From: Armatimonadota bacterium
GTDB taxonomy: Bacteria > Armatimonadota > UBA5829
Assembly: GCA_026415535.1 (NCBI GenBank)
Contig: JAOAGX010000025.1
Location: 1-13,846, forward strand
Length of the DNA stretch: 13,846 nt
Direction: 5' to 3'
Shown here piece by piece: positions 13,010-13,846 of the stretch (positions are counted from its first letter, which is position 1; every line of letters begins with the position of its first letter). The notes beneath the pieces were generated by a model. It worked only from the letters and a program-made list of their open reading frames with translations, ran no database searches and was not told where the DNA came from. The translations under genes were made by a program, and so were the position numbers.

Positions 13010-13067
13010 TAGTACTAACCTTCTGAAGTGTGTCCTTGACTAACAGCTGGAACCGTCGTAGACTAAC
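13010..13067 (+). promoter_or_regulatory. Divergent promoter region with ACTAAC repeats
   Basis: For the rightward gene, TTGACT (13036-13041), a 17-bp spacer and TAGACT (13059-13064) form a good sigma70-type promoter with a start near 13071. The hexamer ACTAAC occurs three times on the + strand (13014-13019, 13039-13044, 13062-13067). The second overlaps the -35 box and the third the -10 box, in matching nine-base contexts (TTGACTAAC and TAGACTAAC). A TAGTACTA palindrome (13010-13017) includes part of the first. These could be operator half-sites shared by the divergent genes. I could not pick a clear leftward promoter. Confidence 0.5.
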
Positions 13068-13105
13068 TCCGAAATAATCTCGCAGTAAACCGAAAGGACA
13101 CACCG

Positions 13106-13846
13106 ATGGCTTTAAAAGTCGGAGTAGTCGGAATGGGTGGCATCGGCAACCTGCACGCCTCCTGCCACAAGAATGATCCATTAGCGAAGTTAATTGCGGT
13201 TTGCGACGTTGTGAAAGAAAAGGCCGACGCGGCTGCGGAAAAGCATGGCGTCAAGGCATATTACACGCTGAAAGATATGCTTGCTAATGAGGATCTGGAC
13301 ATCGTAGACGTCACAACTGGCGGCTACGAGAACGGAAGTTGGCACTTTGAACCTACTATGGAAGCACTCGATGCGGGCAAGCATGTTCTTTGCGAAAAGC
13401 CTCTCTCCAACGATATAGACGAGGCTCGAGAGATGGTTCGCTTTGCTGCCTCGAAGCGTCTATATCTAGGTTGTAACCTGAATCATTACTTTACTCCAAC
13501 TGCTGAGCGTGCCAAGAAGCTCATAGATGATGGTCAAATCGGCGAGACTATATATGTTCTCTTCAAGATGGGCTTCCATGGCGGCGAGGAAACCTATGCT
13601 CCGAACAAGTCACCTCGTTTCAACCAGCCTTACGCTCATATGAAAGCGTTCCTAACGCATCCCCTAAGCGTGATGCGGTACTTCTGCGGCGAGATCAAGG
13701 ATGTGCAAACATTTGCAACCAAACCCGGCTTCCGTCGCAATAAGAGTGATCTTTTGCTTTCTGTCAACAGTGTTCATGTGCGCTTTGCCGATGACTCAAT
13801 CGGTTACCTGTTGAGCAATCGAGGAGATTGCGTGTGGGGTCTAGGT
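13106..13846 (+). CDS. Gfo/Idh/MocA-family oxidoreductase, 3' end outside the window
   Basis: The open frame runs from the ATG at 13106 to the window edge (247 codons) without a stop. AAAGGA lies 7 bases upstream. The product starts MALKVGVVGMGGIGNLH with the Rossmann motif GMGGIG (9-14), followed by AVCD (31-34), HVLCEKP (93-99), GCNLNHYF (122-129) and LTHPLSVMRYFCGE (183-196). It aligns along its length with the oxidoreductase at 9665-10663, sharing IGNLH, VCD, TGG, the HVLCEKP block, NxNH and MRY.CG. Where that protein has His-x-x-Asp in the active-site region, this one has His185-x-x-Ser188, so the two may differ in substrate or activity. Relatives are about 330-390 residues, so roughly 90-140 residues are missing. 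Confidence 0.9.
   Translation, partial: MALKVGVVGMGGIGNLHASCHKNDPLAKLIAVCDVVKEKADAAAEKHGVKAYYTLKDMLANEDLDIVDVTTGGYENGSWHFEPTMEALDAGKHVLCEKPLSNDIDEAREMVRFAASKRLYLGCNLNHYFTPTAERAKKLIDDGQIGETIYVLFKMGFHGGEETYAPNKSPRFNQPYAHMKAFLTHPLSVMRYFCGEIKDVQTFATKPGFRRNKSDLLLSVNSVHVRFADDSIGYLLSNRGDCVWGLG

Noticed and set aside
12562..13026. 154-codon + strand frame over the isomerase gene
   Set aside because: It is antisense to a conserved TIM-barrel gene and also runs into the divergent promoter region.

Overview
This is a bacterial window of middling GC from an accessory-to-core boundary. The mix of genes suggests a member of the Terrabacteria, with Armatimonadota my best guess. This is inference: SepF and DivIVA next to a YggS/YlmE-type gene is a Gram-positive/Terrabacteria division cluster, a soluble secreted PpiC foldase suggests an outer compartment, and sulfatase-like hydrolase, Gfo/Idh/MocA and TIM-barrel isomerase sets are abundant in Armatimonadota and Planctomycetota. 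The first 23 bases are not genomic. They are the end of an Illumina Nextera/Tn5 adapter, so the left contig edge is an artefact.

Left part, all on the + strand. A 5'-truncated B12-type radical SAM gene (25-762) is followed by a sigma70-like promoter and yggS (951-1628). Then come sepF (1828-2277), proC (2543-3355), a divIVA-domain gene (3360-3905) and a CPBP membrane protease (3911-4888). proC, divIVA and the protease are packed within 4-5 bases of each other and probably form one transcript. Next are a GTG-started ribokinase (5054-5974), a secreted parvulin-type foldase with a proline-rich tail (6018-7190) and a small TTG-started, membrane-anchored protein with one CxxCH haem motif and an EF-hand-like loop (7336-7671).

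Middle. A strong 14-bp hairpin lies between the convergent haem protein and hcp. The hybrid cluster protein gene hcp (9424-7760, - strand) has all the cluster ligands. Its promoter carries a TTGAC-N4-GTCAA inverted repeat centred exactly 41.5 bp upstream of the inferred start, the classic position for a CRP/FNR-family activator. Hcp acts in nitric oxide/nitrosative stress defence.

Right part. A - strand operon reads TIM-barrel sugar isomerase/epimerase (12963-12163), sulfatase-fold hydrolase (12069-10663) and Gfo/Idh/MocA oxidoreductase (10663-9665). The last two genes share one base (TAATG). A divergent second Gfo/Idh/MocA gene (13106 to the window end), paralogous to the first, starts across a 142-bp region with a good promoter and three ACTAAC repeats. 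Together they look like a locus that hydrolyses, oxidises and isomerises an unknown sugar or cyclitol derivative. The sulfatase-fold enzyme lacks the Cys/Ser needed to make formylglycine and has Thr there, so it is probably not an ordinary sulfatase.

I see no CRISPR array, tRNA, rRNA, insertion sequence or phage gene. Most of the window is ordinary chromosome. The items most worth a second look are the hcp promoter geometry, the Thr-type sulfatase-fold enzyme in its divergent oxidoreductase locus, the monohaem/EF-hand protein and a possible frameshift at the end of the radical SAM gene.
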